Below, in pieces: positions 38,770-50,105 of a DNA stretch of 64,000 bases (within the stretch, counting starts at the first letter, position 1; each line of letters begins with the position of its first letter). Under the pieces are notes generated by a model. The model ran no database searches and was not told the DNA's origin. It saw only the letters and a program-made list of their open reading frames with translations. The position numbers were made by a program, and so were the translations under genes. Source of the stretch: Saccopteryx bilineata (Eukaryota > Chordata > Mammalia > Chiroptera > Emballonuridae). The DNA is taken from the NCBI RefSeq assembly GCF_036850765.1, contig NC_089494.1:2294001-2358000 (forward strand), in the 5' to 3' direction.

Positions 38770-38945
38770 ATTTTCTGTGCTCTCGCGTTATTTTTTTTGT
38801 TGTTGGGGTAGAGCGGACATCTAACACCATATTAGTTTCAGGTGCTCGCCATGATGATTCAGTATCTGTGTATATTGTGAAATGATCACCCCCATAAATC
38901 TAGCTAACTGCCGCCCCCACACATAGCCCACATTGTGTTTCTCAA
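38770..38945 (-). mobile_element. L1 3'-end fragment
   Basis: 'catattagtttcaggtgctc', 'tgatgattcagtatctgtgt' and 'atattgtgaaatgatcaccc' are the reverse complement of an old L1 3' end. The fragment is truncated and diverged. Confidence 0.7.
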
Positions 38946-39640
38946 TTATAATTTAATTTAAACGCTGCGCACGCTCTCTGAGCTGCGTCTACTTCCCAGG
39001 GAGCCGACTGTCCCGTTGGGCATCAGCGCACAACCTGGCGCCGTCTCCCTCGGCATCCGGCTGCCCTTGGTCGGCCGAGACGTGTGCCACGGGCAGCGGT
39101 AGAGAAAGGCCGAGAGGTTGGGGGGAAGGGGAGGGGAGAACTCCGGCCGCGAGGTTGCGGGGGGGCGCGTGCAGGGCCGGCCACGGGCTCCGTCCAGGGC
39201 GTGGGGCAGGCCCGCTGGGCAGCCACCCCCCTTGCCCCTTCCTCGTCCGATGGGCAGCCCCAGCAGCTCAGGCCGAGCTGTTTCCCTGCCGGCTCCACCC
39301 ACCCCACCCCCCACTCTGGGGCCCCTCCTCCAAGACTGAACATGGGGTCTCCGTGTCAGGCGTTACGCCGAAGAGACGTCTCCTCTCAGATCTACCCACA
39401 GCTGGGCCCCGAGTCTCTGACCCCAACATGCACACGCGTCCCACAGGGTGTGACGATCTGTAGCCGCTCCATCCAGCCCCAGAAGGAACAAGGCTGACGG
39501 GATCCTCTGGGGCCTTCTCTGGGGTCCCCTGGCCACGCGTCATGGCTCAGGGCCCAAGAGCATCAAGGATGGGGGAGCAGGAAGCCTCCTGGGTGCAAGG
39601 CCACGGCTGAGGTCCATCTCCTGCCCCTGGACATCCCAAC
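38946..39640. other. GC-rich unique sequence
   Basis: Short overlapping frames on both strands without recognisable motifs. Nothing else seen. Confidence 0.35.
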
Positions 39641-40237
39641 GGCACAGCTTCTCTCTGAGACTGGCTTGCCCTCGAGGGCACAGGTGCACAGGTCGGGATA
39701 GGGGACAATTGTCTCTCACCCCAGGTTGGCCTTCCTGGGAAGTGACCACGACCTCCGATCCTGGTGTCCAGGGCAGTGGTGAGGGAGGCCCCCTGTGGCT
39801 GCAGTGACAGGAACAGGAGGCAGGACGCGGGGCGCTACTGGTCTGCAGCCGCGACTTCTGGAAGCCAGACCACTGCAGAGGCTGTGACCTCCCCACCCAT
39901 CGCCCAGAACCCCCGGGAGGCCCACCCAAGGCCCCCAGCTCTAAACCAGAGCACCTGCCCAGCCCCCAGTCATGTGCACCCCACTTCCTGGGCTCTCACT
40001 TCAGACCCAGGAGGCCCCAAATCCAGCTGCACCCCCGGCAGACCAACAGCATCCCCGTGTCCTGCCTCCTGTTCCTGTCACTGCAGCCACACGGGGCCGC
40101 ACTCACCACTGTCGTGGACACCAGGATCGGAGGTCGTGGTCACTTCCCAGGATGGCCAACCTGGGGTGAGAGACAATTGTCCCCTCTCCCCACCTGTGCC
40201 CTCGAGGGGCAAGCCAGGCTCAGAGAGAAGCTGTGCC
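39641..40237. repeat. long inverted repeat: ~200-bp arms, 191-bp spacer
   Basis: The left arm (39,641-39,846) and right arm (40,038-40,237) are reverse complements at high identity with few gaps. For example 'ggcacagcttctctctgag' at the left pairs with 'cagagagaagctgtgcc' at the right, and 'gtgaccacgacctccgatcc' pairs with 'ggatcggaggtcgtggtcac'. The same peptide reading therefore appears on the minus strand of the left arm and the plus strand of the right arm. No transposon termini or target duplications were noticed. I do not recognise the sequence as a known repeat family. Confidence 0.9.
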
Positions 40238-41389
40238 TTATCGGGGTGGAGCTGACCCCTCAGGCGGTCCCCCTACCTCCAGGCAGGCAGCAGCTGGGTC
40301 CCCCTTGGGACACTGGCACTTCTGAATGGAGTGGGTGGACTTCCAGCACTCTAGGACCGGAGCCCACACCCTCGCTGCCGGGAACAATGCTTCCCACAGA
40401 GCAAAGGCCAGAAAAGAAACAGCATGGGTCCCCACCTCATTCTTCCCATTGGGACGGGAAACACAGAGGCGGGGTCCGTCTGCAAGGGGGACCGTGGGGC
40501 TCGGAGTGAATGCGTGCCCTGGAACCCGGGGTCACGCCGGCTCCCTGCCTCATGTGTCTGGACCTGAATAGCGCCTCCCCCCTACACCGAGGTCCCCGCG
40601 CAGCACCCCGCGCCCCCCAGCCCTGGAGAGAATTCCTCTTAATAAACCGTGAGTGTTAATACCCAGAGCAATAAATAAGACGCAGTGGAATTTTACACAA
40701 GGGAGAGAAGCAGGCGCTTCAGAGTCATAAAAATGTAGCTTTTCCACAAAACCATCAGCGTGCGGCACAAATAGAGAACAACAGGGCACTCGCTGTCCCT
40801 TCTGCTTAGACGGCGTGCACACAACGTGAACGTCACCTACTCAGTCTGACACCAGGCTTCTCCGCCGCGCACAGGCAAGCGATTGTTGGAGAGCTTAGTT
40901 GTTGTTGGGTTTTTTTTTCAACTCTACCCATTATGTGGTTGGTATCCAAACAGTGAGAAGGTACAAAGCTTTTAAAGCATTCAGAAACCCCCATCAAAAA
41001 AAAATATTAAAACACACGCAGGAAAGGCAGCCAAGCAGGGCAGCTCAGGGACCCTGTGAGCCGACCCCCCGGGAGGGAGCAGCTGGAGGTAAGTGGCAGC
41101 GAGCACAGCCCCCCCCCCGTGTCCCAGCCCCCGTGGCTCCAGCACCCCTTTCTGACTGGTGAAGTGGGCGCCACAGTGAGAACCCCTGGGCGGCACTGGG
41201 CAGACACACCCAGCTCTGTCGGTGGGAACTGAAGAGGAAAGGGTCCGCTGCTCTGACCACAGGGGGCTAAACAGAGACCCCCTCGCCCCAGAGAGGCACG
41301 GGGCAGAGGCCAAGTGCAGGTCCCGCTCAGAGCTGTGGGACCTGGGCCCCCTCCCCGGGTGGCTGCGTGGAGTGAAGTCATCTGGAGGG
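40238..41389. other. unique sequence; AT-richer candidate conserved patch
   Basis: The stretch ~40,630-40,880 is less GC-rich than its flanks and non-repetitive ('cttaataaaccgtgagtg', 'gagcaataaataagacgc'), and could be a conserved non-coding element. No coding exon recognised. Confidence 0.25.
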
Positions 41390-41878
41390 AGCGCCCAGCG
41401 CCCAGGGCAGAGCCCAGCACCCAGGGCAGAGCCCAGCGCCCAGCACCCAGTGCCCAGGGCAGAGCCCAGTGCCCAGGGCAGAGCCCAGCACCCAGGGCAG
41501 AGGGCAGAGCCCAGCGCCCAGCACCCAGGGCAGAGCCCAGCGCCCAGCGCCCAGCACCCAGGGCAGAGCCCAGCGCCCAGCACCCAGCACCCAGGGCAGA
41601 GCCCAGCGCACAGCACCCAGTGCCCAGGACACAGCCCAGCGCCCAGCACCCAGGGCAGAGCCCAGCGCCCAGCGCCCAAGGCAGAGCCTAGCACCCAGGG
41701 CAGAGCCCAGCGCCCAGCGCCCAGGGCAGAGCCCAGCGCCCAGCGCCCAGTGCCCAGGGCAGAGCCCAGCACCCAGCGCCCAGCGCCCAGGGCAGAGCCC
41801 AGCGCCCAAGGCAGAGCCCAGCGCCCAGCGCCCAGGGCAGAACCCAGCACCCAGCGCCCAGGGCAGAGCCCGGCCCCA
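41390..41878. repeat. 'cccagggcagagcccagcg' minisatellite
   Basis: A 19-bp unit 'cccagggcagagcccagcg' alternates with 7-bp 'cccagcg' or 'cccagca' half-units in irregular order over ~490 bp, with occasional 'cccaaggcagagcc' variants. Like the 17-bp array, it mixes a full unit with a 7-bp half-unit. Confidence 0.95.
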
Positions 41879-42658
41879 AACAGCAGTTACGTCTGATGAA
41901 GAACCATTATGGTACATCCGACCCAGGATGAAAACGGGGCGGGCGAGCACCTGTCAGAGGTGACCTGAGGGACGAAGCACCCGCCCCGCCCCCTGCGGAG
42001 CCAGCACAGAAGGGCGGGGCAGCAAGGGGTCAAGTGGCGTCAGTCCACAAAGACAGAGGCAGCCGGGAAAGCGCGGCGGCAGCAGCAATGGTGGGCGGGT
42101 GGACAGGAAAGCTGGATCCTCACGGGAGCCGGGGCAGGATGGGCAGGCGCAGTGGCTCCACTGTCCCTGGACATGGGAAGGGGCCACAGATGGGGGAGCG
42201 AGAAGCACCGAGCTGTCCCTGTCCCCCTCCTCCAGCCGGGCAGACCAGAAGCTTTCTTCCCTGGAGAAGCTCCTCATTGAGGGGCACAGGGGGGGGGGCA
42301 CCAGACTGAACCCTGGGGTGAAAAAAACGCAGCCTCCTCCCAGCAGGCCCCCAGGGCTGCAGCCGCACACACCCCCGCAGCCGGAAGCCTAGAGGTCGCA
42401 GTCTGAGAGCAGACAATGAAGAAGCCCCCCGCACAAAGCCCAGACCCACCCCTGCCCTGAAACCAGTGAACTGCACCCCGCCAGAGTGGCCCTCGAGAGT
42501 GCAGGAAGCCCAGTCAGTGCGGGTTTCAGATAACAAAGTTTAGTATAAGCGTGTAATGTTTGGACATACTTATACTAAAAAGTTATTCATCGCTCGTTTA
42601 TCTGAAAGCCTCAATGAACTGGAGTCCTGTGCTTTTATGCGTTAAACCTGGCAACTCA
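41879..42658. other. unique sequence, nothing recognised
   Basis: GC-rich with a G-run at ~42,290-42,298. Short frames only, with no familiar motif. Confidence 0.35.
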
Positions 42659-42784
42659 GCCCTGGCTGGTTGGTTCCGTGGTAGAACGTTGGCCCAGCAT
42701 GTGGATGTCCCGGGTTTGATTCCTGGTCAGGGCACACAGGGGAAGCAACCATCTGCTTCTCCACCCCTCCTCCTCTCACTTCTG

Positions 42785-42837
<53 letters not shown>

Positions 42838-43070
42838 CTCCCCTCCCACAGCCATGGCTCAATTGGAGCAGGTTGGCCCTGGGCACTGAGGATGGCTACA
42901 TGGCCTCCACCTCAGGCATTAAGAAGAGCTCAGTTGCTGAGCAACGGAGCAATGCCCCAGATGGGCAGAGCGTCGCACCCTAGTGGGCTTGCCAGGCAGA
43001 TCCTGGTCTGGGTGCATGTGGGAGTCTGTCTCTCTGCCTCCCCGTCTGTCACTGAATTAAAGGGGAAAAA
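42659..43070 (+). mobile_element. VES-like SINE with expanded TC tract
   Basis: Head 'gccctggctggttggttccg', 'ggtttgattcctggtcaggg', a CT-rich segment expanded to a near-pure (TC)n at 42,784-42,833, then 'ccatggctcaattggagc' body and 'gcatgtgggagtctgtctct'. Diverged, older copy. Confidence 0.9.
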
Positions 43071-43097
43071 AACCCAGCAACTCTACCCTGTCTCCAA

Positions 43098-43170
43098 CAG
43101 ACATCCACACCACACACACAGACATCCACACCACACACACACACACACACACACACACGCATGGACACAT
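43098..43170. repeat. (CA)n microsatellite with duplicated 'agacatccacaccacac'
   Basis: Two 'agacatccacaccacacac' units are followed by (CA)n, directly downstream of the SINE tail. Confidence 0.9.
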
Positions 43171-43514
43171 ACCACACAAAGCTGACAGGCGGTATTTCAC
43201 ATCTGCTCTTGAATGTAAGCAGACAGGAGCCCGGAGCTGCAGCCCAGAGGGGGCTGTGAATACCCAGCACTGCGTGAGTGACCCCACGCAGACACCCCGC
43301 AGGGGACAATTCAGGGCCCTGGGGACCAAGGGGAGGCCTCGGGCGTCTCCACAGAGACAAGAAGGAGCTGTAGACAAAGGAAGGAAAGTGACAGGCACGG
43401 GCCGTCTTGACCACAACCCTGGGAGCCGACAAAAGGGCACAGGGTCATCAAGACTCTGAGGAAACAGCTTCCTACCCAGAATTCCCAGCCCGGACGGCCA
43501 GACTGTGTAAAGTG

Positions 43515-43640
43515 AGCATTTCCGAAACACAGGGTCCTCCCAGTTGACCACATACCCTTTGACTTCTGACCTCCAGGATGGAAGTGAAGGGAAGAGAATA
43601 AATCCGTGTTGTTTTAAGCCACGAGGTTTGTGCCCTAACG
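43515..43640 (+). mobile_element. possible ERVL/MLT2-type LTR 3' fragment
   Basis: 'gacttctgacctccaggatg', 'gaagagaataaatccgtgtt' and 'gttttaagccacgaggtttg' resemble the polyadenylation region of ERVL-type LTRs. Short and diverged, so tentative. Confidence 0.45.
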
Positions 43641-46316
43641 CCATGGAGAAGTTTCTAATCTTCCCAGTTCCCTGGGAGACGGAGGCGCGGCTGGCTGCGC
43701 AGGGCGCACGGCCGTCACACAGGGACACGCAGGAGCAGGCAGATGGAGCAGCGGGGCTGGGCGTCTGCGGCAGTGGTGTCGGGAGAGCCGAGTGGAGACG
43801 GCCCCTCCGTCCGGGTCAGTGGTCAGGTAGCAGCAATGGGACTGTTGCGGCCACGAGAGCGAACTGGCAGGGAAGAGAGAAACCGCTCCGGCCGTCTGCT
43901 GGCCTGTGACTCAGCTGACGGCCGGAGAGTGAGAAGGACAGTGGGAATGACCAGGAGTGACAGTGACCCGAGCACACTCGCCCTCCACGGCCGAGATGCG
44001 GCCTTCCGGCAGCCGATGTGGACATTAAGGAGAGACCTGAGAACCAGGAGGAAACAGACGGAGGAGGTTGGCCGGTGAGAGCTTCTGACTGCTGAGTGCC
44101 ACACACCGGGAGTCACTCCCATGTGCAAGGCCGACCCTGTGTCCCGGTCCCTGGGTCCACCAGCGGTGTCCCGGTGCCCTGGACATCTGACGTCACCCTT
44201 AAGAAGGGTCCTCGGAAGCCAGGGTCCCTCTGCGTGGAAAGGGCACTGCCCAGGACAGCAGCTGTGAGCAGGGCCCTGGCTGGCCTTGGTCAACACACCG
44301 GCCTGTTTGCTGGGTGGAAGGGGATCAGTGAGTGGCACCTGAGGTTACCAGAACCACAGAGAGACAAAGCCCCAGACAGAAGTGCTCAAGGTGGTCCCTG
44401 TCTGCAGGGAGCGTGGGGGTGGCTGGTCCCAGGACGGTCTTGGCATTTTCACGCTGTCTCCACGAGTTCAGAGCTCGGCCTGTGACCGGCTGCAGCGGAG
44501 GAAGAGTTACGACTTGTGAGTCTGGAAAGCGAGAAGCAGCCTGGCTCTCCACCCCCCACCCCCGCCCCCGGGGAGACACTGGGGTGGGAAGTTCAGGATC
44601 AATTTCAACTGCAAAGACCAAGGTGATTTAGGAGGTAAAACATTTGCATTTGTGTCAGATTTCCACACCTTCCCCTGCAGCTCCCCGGCCAGGGGCCTCA
44701 CACATTCGGCATTCGCTCACCCCGCCCCTGACGACAGCAGGGCTCAGAGGCCACGTCTGCAGGTTAGAGCCCCCGCGGGGTTACCCTGGCCTCCGGCCCC
44801 CACCAGAGGAGGCCCCCACCAGATCCTTCCTCGGACCTGATGCCCCGGCGAAGCGGGGGCAGGACTCCCCTGCCCGCCCAGAGCGCACACTGCCCCATTG
44901 TGCACCAGCGGGAGCTGGCCCCAGGCCAGACCAACCCGGGATTACATGTTTTTTAAATCCCACCATTTATGTATTTGGTTTGGTAGCTTCGGGCTGATGA
45001 TGTACTTAATTTCACCACCATATTGAGTTTGAATGAACCGACAGGAAAACACAAATATAAAACAATACCTGGCCAGGCTCAAGCCGCGGGAACAGGTGTT
45101 TCCTATCTGCACACCCTGCCACCTCCCTCCCGGGGACCTCGCCGTGCCCGGAGGCGACGCTTTCAAACAGCTTTGCTAACGGGGCGGGCAGGTCGGGGCC
45201 AGCGGGATGGCCCTTGGGTCCTGTCAGTACAGCAGATGGCAGCCAGGGCTCCCTGGTTCGCAGGGGACTGCGCCCACACCAACACTCCCCGCCAACAGGA
45301 CGGCACCCCGATGTCCGGAGCGCCTCGGCACTGTGTCCTTCCTCAGCCACTGGGCTGGTCGCTGGGCCTGTGACTAGCAAAGTGCCACAGCACCCCGAGT
45401 TCCGGGTGAGGGGCTCGTGTTTGATGGTCGGTGCTCTGTGGGCCCCGTCAGGAGTTTCTCCACTGTCTTCTCTGAAGCTGTGCTTCCTAAATAAAGTCTG
45501 CTGGGACAATGGAGCACACTGCCAGGGCCAGGGCGGGGCGGTGCCCAGTCCCCGGGTGGGCCCGGGCTCCTGTGGGGTCTGCCCCTGCGCTGCATTAAAT
45601 AGCAAAAAAGGAAAACACCGTGACAGGTCAAGAGACCACAGAAAAGCTTTTTTTCCTGCTTTTTGAACAAGGGCTTCTGTGTTTCCACTTAGCACGGAGG
45701 CCTGCAAACTACACAGTGCCCGAGTCCACCCTGGATGCGGAGGAAATGGGCCTCTCGGGGAGGGGATGGCGGTGGGGGGACATCAGAGACCAGAGAGGGC
45801 CCCCTGCTGCCAGCCAGTGTGTTGAGAAAGGGGGTTGGGGGACAGCCACCAAGGAGTGGGGGCAGCAAGTGTCAGGCCAGGGACAAAGGTCTGAAGTAGC
45901 CCCAGGCGTGCACAGGCCGTGCAGAGAGCAGCAGTGCAGCCCTGACCACAGGCCCTTTGAACGTCTTCCTGGGAGAGCACAGGGCACCGGGCACTGCTGG
46001 CCCCCGGGAGGTGGGGAAAGGTGCCAGCACCCAGACCACGGTGCGAGGAGGCACACACCACAGAGGGCTGGAGAACACGCCTGAAGGCTCAGTCCCGGTG
46101 CTGCTCAGAACGGCAGGAAGTGGGGCTCACGTCTCCTTCTGTATCTTTGCCACGTTTAGCAAGGTTTCTACGGTGACTGGCGTTGCGATTACTATCAGGA
46201 GAATGACACGCTGTCTGCACGTGTGTAGGTGCAGACAGATCATGCGCACGCTGTACAGACACACACACACTCAGTGTGAAGGCCCGCGTGTTCCCCCCTC
46301 CACACACCCCCCGTCC
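43641..46316. other. GC-rich unique DNA
   Basis: No recognisable exon. 44,940-45,070 is a short AT-rich island in GC-rich context ('ccaccatttatgtatttgg', 'gatgtacttaatttcacc') that may be a conserved non-coding patch; the other frames have no known motif. Confidence 0.3.
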
Positions 46317-46850
46317 GTCTACACTGGTGCCTGAGTGTGGATCAGACACCGCATTTTATAGCCCTGCGCACCTGCCACCCGTCCGTCTACACTGGCACCT
46401 GAGTGTGGATCAGACACCGCATTTTATAGCCCTGCGCACCTGCTACCCGTCCGTCTACACTGGCGCCTGAGTGTGGATCAGACACCGCATTTTATAGCCC
46501 TGCACACCTGCCACCCGTCCGTCTACACTGGCGCCTGAGTGTGGATCAGACACCGCATTTTATAGCCCTGCACACCTGCCACCCCTCGGTCTACACTGGC
46601 ACCTGAGTGTGGACTCGGACACCGCATTTTATAGCCCTGCACACCTGCCACCCGTCTACACTGGCGCCTGAGTGTGGACTCGGACACCGCATTTTATAGC
46701 CCTGCACACCTGCCACCCCTCGGTCTACACTGGCACCTGAGTGTGGACTCGGACACCGCATTTTATAGCCCTGCACACCTGCCACCCCTTGGTCTACACT
46801 GGCACCTGAGTGTGGACTCGGACACCGCATTTTATAGCCCCGCGCATCTC
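46317..46850. repeat. 68-bp tandem repeat, 8 copies
   Basis: 'gtctacactggc' starts at 46,317, 46,385, 46,453, 46,521, 46,589, 46,654, 46,723 and 46,792 (spacings 68, 68, 68, 68, 65, 69, 69). Units contain 'gcctgagtgtggatcagac' or 'gtggactcggac' and 'ccgcattttatagccc'. The first four units use 'gatcagac' and the last four 'gactcggac', so the array grew in two blocks. Ser-His-Thr frames result from the repeat. Confidence 0.97.
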
Positions 46851-47523
46851 TTCAGGCAGCGGGGGATAAACACCCCCAGGGTAAGAAGTGGGGACACCAG
46901 TGAGTGTCCACACATTGTTTCTGGTGGCACCCACAGGCTCTGCCCACCTCGGGCAGACGTCATCATCAGTGAGGGCCCCCTGCCCCATCCATAGCACCGA
47001 GGTGAGCACGTGGACCACGCACCACCCTCAGGAGTGAGCTCGCTGCTGTGGGAGGGGAGACGGGTCCGCCCTCCTCCCCAGGACCCCGCCCCAGGACCCC
47101 GTCCCAGGATTGCAAACAGCCCCCCAGAAACCCAGGCCTCCCTGGCCTCCAGGACATGCTTCCACAAAACCTAAGGTGGGCTCTGCCACCCAAACCCTCC
47201 CATCTCCAGAGGCAGGGCTAAGGGCCGCTGGGCAGACCTTCTACAAAGCCCCGCCCCAGGCCACCATGGCCCTCTCTCCTCTGAGACTCACGGGCGCCGT
47301 GTCCACCTTTCCGCAGCACTCACTGTGATGAAATGGCCCTCAGTGACGTTATGACTCCTACGTCCTGGCTTTGGAATCAGGGCTGAGTGGGGCTTTATCT
47401 GGGCTCTCAGCCACTTGCTGTGTGACCCCAGGGGAATTTATTAACCTCTCTGTGCCTCAGTTGCCTCATCTACATAAAAGGAGCGAGAGACCCCCGACTT
47501 TCAAAGAGATAATAACACCCGCA
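46851..47523. other. unique sequence, nothing recognised
   Basis: No coding exon or named repeat seen. The last 13 bases (47,511-47,523) are the target duplication of the following SINE. Confidence 0.35.
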
Positions 47524-47723
47524 TGCCTGACCTGCGGTGACGCAGTGGATAAAGTGTTGACCTGGAAATGCTGAGGTTGCCGGTTCAAAACCCTGGGCTT
47601 GTCTGGTCAAGGCACGTATGGGAGTTGATGCTTCCTACTCCTCCTCCTGTTCTCTCTATCTCTTTCCTCTCTCTCTTTTTAAAAAAGAATTAAAAAAAAA
47701 GAAAATAATAATAATAATAATAA
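47524..47723 (+). mobile_element. bat tRNA-derived SINE, 'cgcagtggataaagtg' type
   Basis: Head 'tgcctgacctgcggtgacgc', B-box-like 'ggttcaaaaccctgg', 'cacgtatgggagttgatgct' and a tail with an (AAT)n run at 47,703-47,723. A 13-bp target duplication 'aataacacccgca' at 47,511-47,523 and 47,724-47,736 gives exact boundaries. Confidence 0.95.
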
Positions 47724-47736
47724 AATAACACCCGCA

Positions 47737-48219
47737 AAGCTCCCATGCATCCAAAAGCCCAGACGAGGGTCCTGCCTGAGGTCAGCACTTCTGTGTTGAG
47801 TAAGTCAGTGGATCACACTCCTTCTACGTCACTATCTTAATCCTTCTGGAAGTCCCCTGGAAGCTGGACAAGCCCTGTAATGGCTTTACTAACCTGCAAG
47901 CTCTTCACTGGTGTTAGTCTGGCTTCTGCTCCCTCCACTGGACGGACAACATGAGGCTAGGAGCCACGCGGGGGACCTGTTATCCCCCACCACCCTGAGC
48001 GTGCAGCGAGGAAGTCACAAAAGTGACGGAGTGCAGTGTCACCTGTGCCCTGACAGCCAACAAGGTGCGTCCCCTGACCAGCTCAGTCCTGTACATGGCA
48101 ACCCTGAGGCCACACGTGCGTCCTGCATGTCACTAGTGGGTGGTGGGTCGCTGGTGTCTGTCCTGGGTGCAGGACGTGGTGCTGGCTGTAGGGGCTTCAC
48201 ACTGACAAGCCTGTATTTC
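47737..48219. other. unique sequence, nothing recognised
   Basis: About 480 bases without identifiable features. Confidence 0.35.
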
Positions 48220-48236
48220 AAAGATAAGGGAGCAGA

Positions 48237-48600
48237 GCCCTGGCCGGTTGGCTCAGTGGTAGAGCGTTGGCCTGGCGTGCAGGAGTCCCGGGTTCGATTC
48301 CCGGCCAGGGCACACAGGAGAGGCGCCCACCTGTTTCTCCACCCCTCCCCCTCTCCTTCCTCTCTGTCTCTTTCTTCCCCTCCCGCAGCCAAGGCTCCAT
48401 TGGAGCAAAAGATGGCCCGGGCGCTGGGGATGGCTCCTTGGCCTCTGCCCCAGGCGCTAGAGTGGCTCTGGTTGCGACAGAGCGACGCCCCGGATGGGCA
48501 GAGCATCGCCCCCTGGTGGGTGTGCCGGGTGGATCCCAGTCGGGTGCATGCGGGAGTCTGTCTGACTGCCTCCCTGTTTCCAGCTTCAGAAAAAAAAAAA
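48237..48600 (+). mobile_element. VES-like SINE, full length
   Basis: A near-consensus copy: tRNA-like head (A-box 'tggctcagtggtagagc', B-box 'gggttcgattccc'), CT-rich segment, 'ccaaggctccattggagc', 'gcgctagagtggctctgg', 'gcatgcgggagtctgtctg' and a poly(A) tail. Target duplication 'aaagataaggga.cagag' at 48,220-48,236 and 48,601-48,617 with one mismatch. Confidence 0.97.
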
Positions 48601-48861
48601 AAAGATAAGGGATCAGAGGCCAGAGAGGAGAGGGAGGTCCCCAAGGTGACCCCAGGCTGGCTGGAGTCAGGAAGGAAGGCAAGAGTGTGTGGCCTGACCC
48701 TGGACAGTAGAAACTCCTCCAGGCAGGCCTCCCTGCAGCAGAGGGGTGAGGTCACTCCTGCAGCAGAGGGGTAAGGTCAAGCCTCGCTTGGCGGGGGGGG
48801 GGGGGGGGGAGCTGCCCAGGAAGACCCCCACCCCCACCCCCACCCAACCTCAGGCTGCTAC

Positions 48862-49909
48862 TGTGGAAAGTACCAAAAAGTTACAAAAATTAATATTGAT
48901 ATTTTGGGAGGAAAAGTCAGGCTTTCTGTCCTGTCCTTTCTCTAGAGAAGGGAGGGAGAAGAATGTAGAAGCTTTCTGGCTTGCAAGGATAACCGGTCTT
49001 TTAGTTTTAACTATAGAATAAAGGTTGTCTGAGGAACTTCCTTTCCCTTTCAATAAGAGACAGAATTTACACGCCACCCTACACTGATTTTAGCTCTTCC
49101 TCCCTTCCTGGAATCCTGAGAGTAACATACCTCTAGGCAAAGGAGGAGAGATAGACACTAAAAGATTTGTAAATGTCTTTGATTGTATTACCTTGAAAGT
49201 TTTAATGTTTTATGAATCCCCTAATCAAAGGTTATAAGCCTGTTAATAATTGTGTCATGATGTCACCCACCCCCCAACCTGTATGTAATCAAGGGTTTAT
49301 AACCAGCCTCTGAGATGTATTTGGCGCACACGATTTGGGTTTGCTATGCCCTGTGTTAGTCATATGTGGCCGGCATATTAATAAATCTCCTCCTTTTAAT
49401 AAAACCCCTCAAGGCCCTGGCCGGTTGGCTCAGTGGTAGAGCGTCCGCCTGGCGTGCAGAGGTCCCGGGTTCGATTCCCGGCCAGGGCACACAGGAGAAG
49501 CGCCCATCTGCTTCTCCACCCCCCCTCCTTCCTCTCTGTCTCTCTCTTCCCCTCCCGCAGCCAAGGCTCCATTGGAGCAAAGATGGCCCGGGCGCTGGGG
49601 ATGGCTCCTTGGCCTCTGCCCCAGGCGCTAGAGTGGCTCTGGTCGCGGCAGAGCGATGCCCCGGAGGGGCAGAGCATCGCCCCCTGGTGGGTAGAGCATC
49701 TCCCCCTGGTGGGCGTGCCGGGTAGATCCCGGTCGGGCACATGCGGGAGTCTGTCTGACTGTCTCTCCCCGTTTCCAGCTTCAGAGAAATACAAAAAAAT
49801 AAAACAAAATAAAATAAAATAAAATAAATAAATAAAACCCCTCAAAACTCATCTGGACTTGGTGTCTCTACGTGAACCCGGCGGAAGTGAGGTCCGGTAC
49901 TTTAAAACA
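48862..49909 (+). mobile_element. probable class I solo LTR interrupted by a SINE
   Basis: Begins 'tgtggaaagtaccaaaaag', has a TATA-like 'gggtttataaccagcc', AATAAA signals at ~49,380 and 49,400, and a U5-like end 'gaggtccggtactttaaaac' closing in ACA at 49,909. Without the SINE insert it is ~615 bp, a normal LTR size. No matching target duplication was found. A short retrotransposed copy resembling its R region lies at 55,241-55,323. Confidence 0.6.
49413..49830 (+). mobile_element. VES-like SINE inside the LTR
   Basis: Full-length, near-consensus copy with a partial duplication of the 'gcagagcatcgccccctgg' block and an (AAAAT)n tail. A 15-bp target duplication 'aataaaacccctcaa' at 49,398-49,412 and 49,831-49,845 is exact; the site includes the LTR polyadenylation signal. 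Confidence 0.97.
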
Positions 49910-50105
49910 CTGCGTGCACCTCGAGTCTGAGCTCGGCATGTGGAAAGAGGGGAACGGACTCGTCAGCCAGGGGCCTTTGCACCAGTCACTAGTGACCACG
50001 TGCGTGGAGTGGGGCTAACACGGACAAAATGATCAATGACTCTCAGCAGCCTCAGCTGACGTGGGCCGCCAACATCACATTCTTCAGAGGACTTTTAATT
50101 CCTGT

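Noticed and set aside
41222..41963. Ala/Gln/Pro/Ser-rich and Gly/Ala/Leu-rich frames up to 289 codons
   Set aside because: Generated by the 7/19-bp minisatellite on both strands; flanks have no recognisable domain.
48237..48310. tRNA gene (A and B boxes present)
   Set aside because: It is the tRNA-derived head of a SINE: body, A tail and target duplication follow, and the same sequence recurs at many places in the window.
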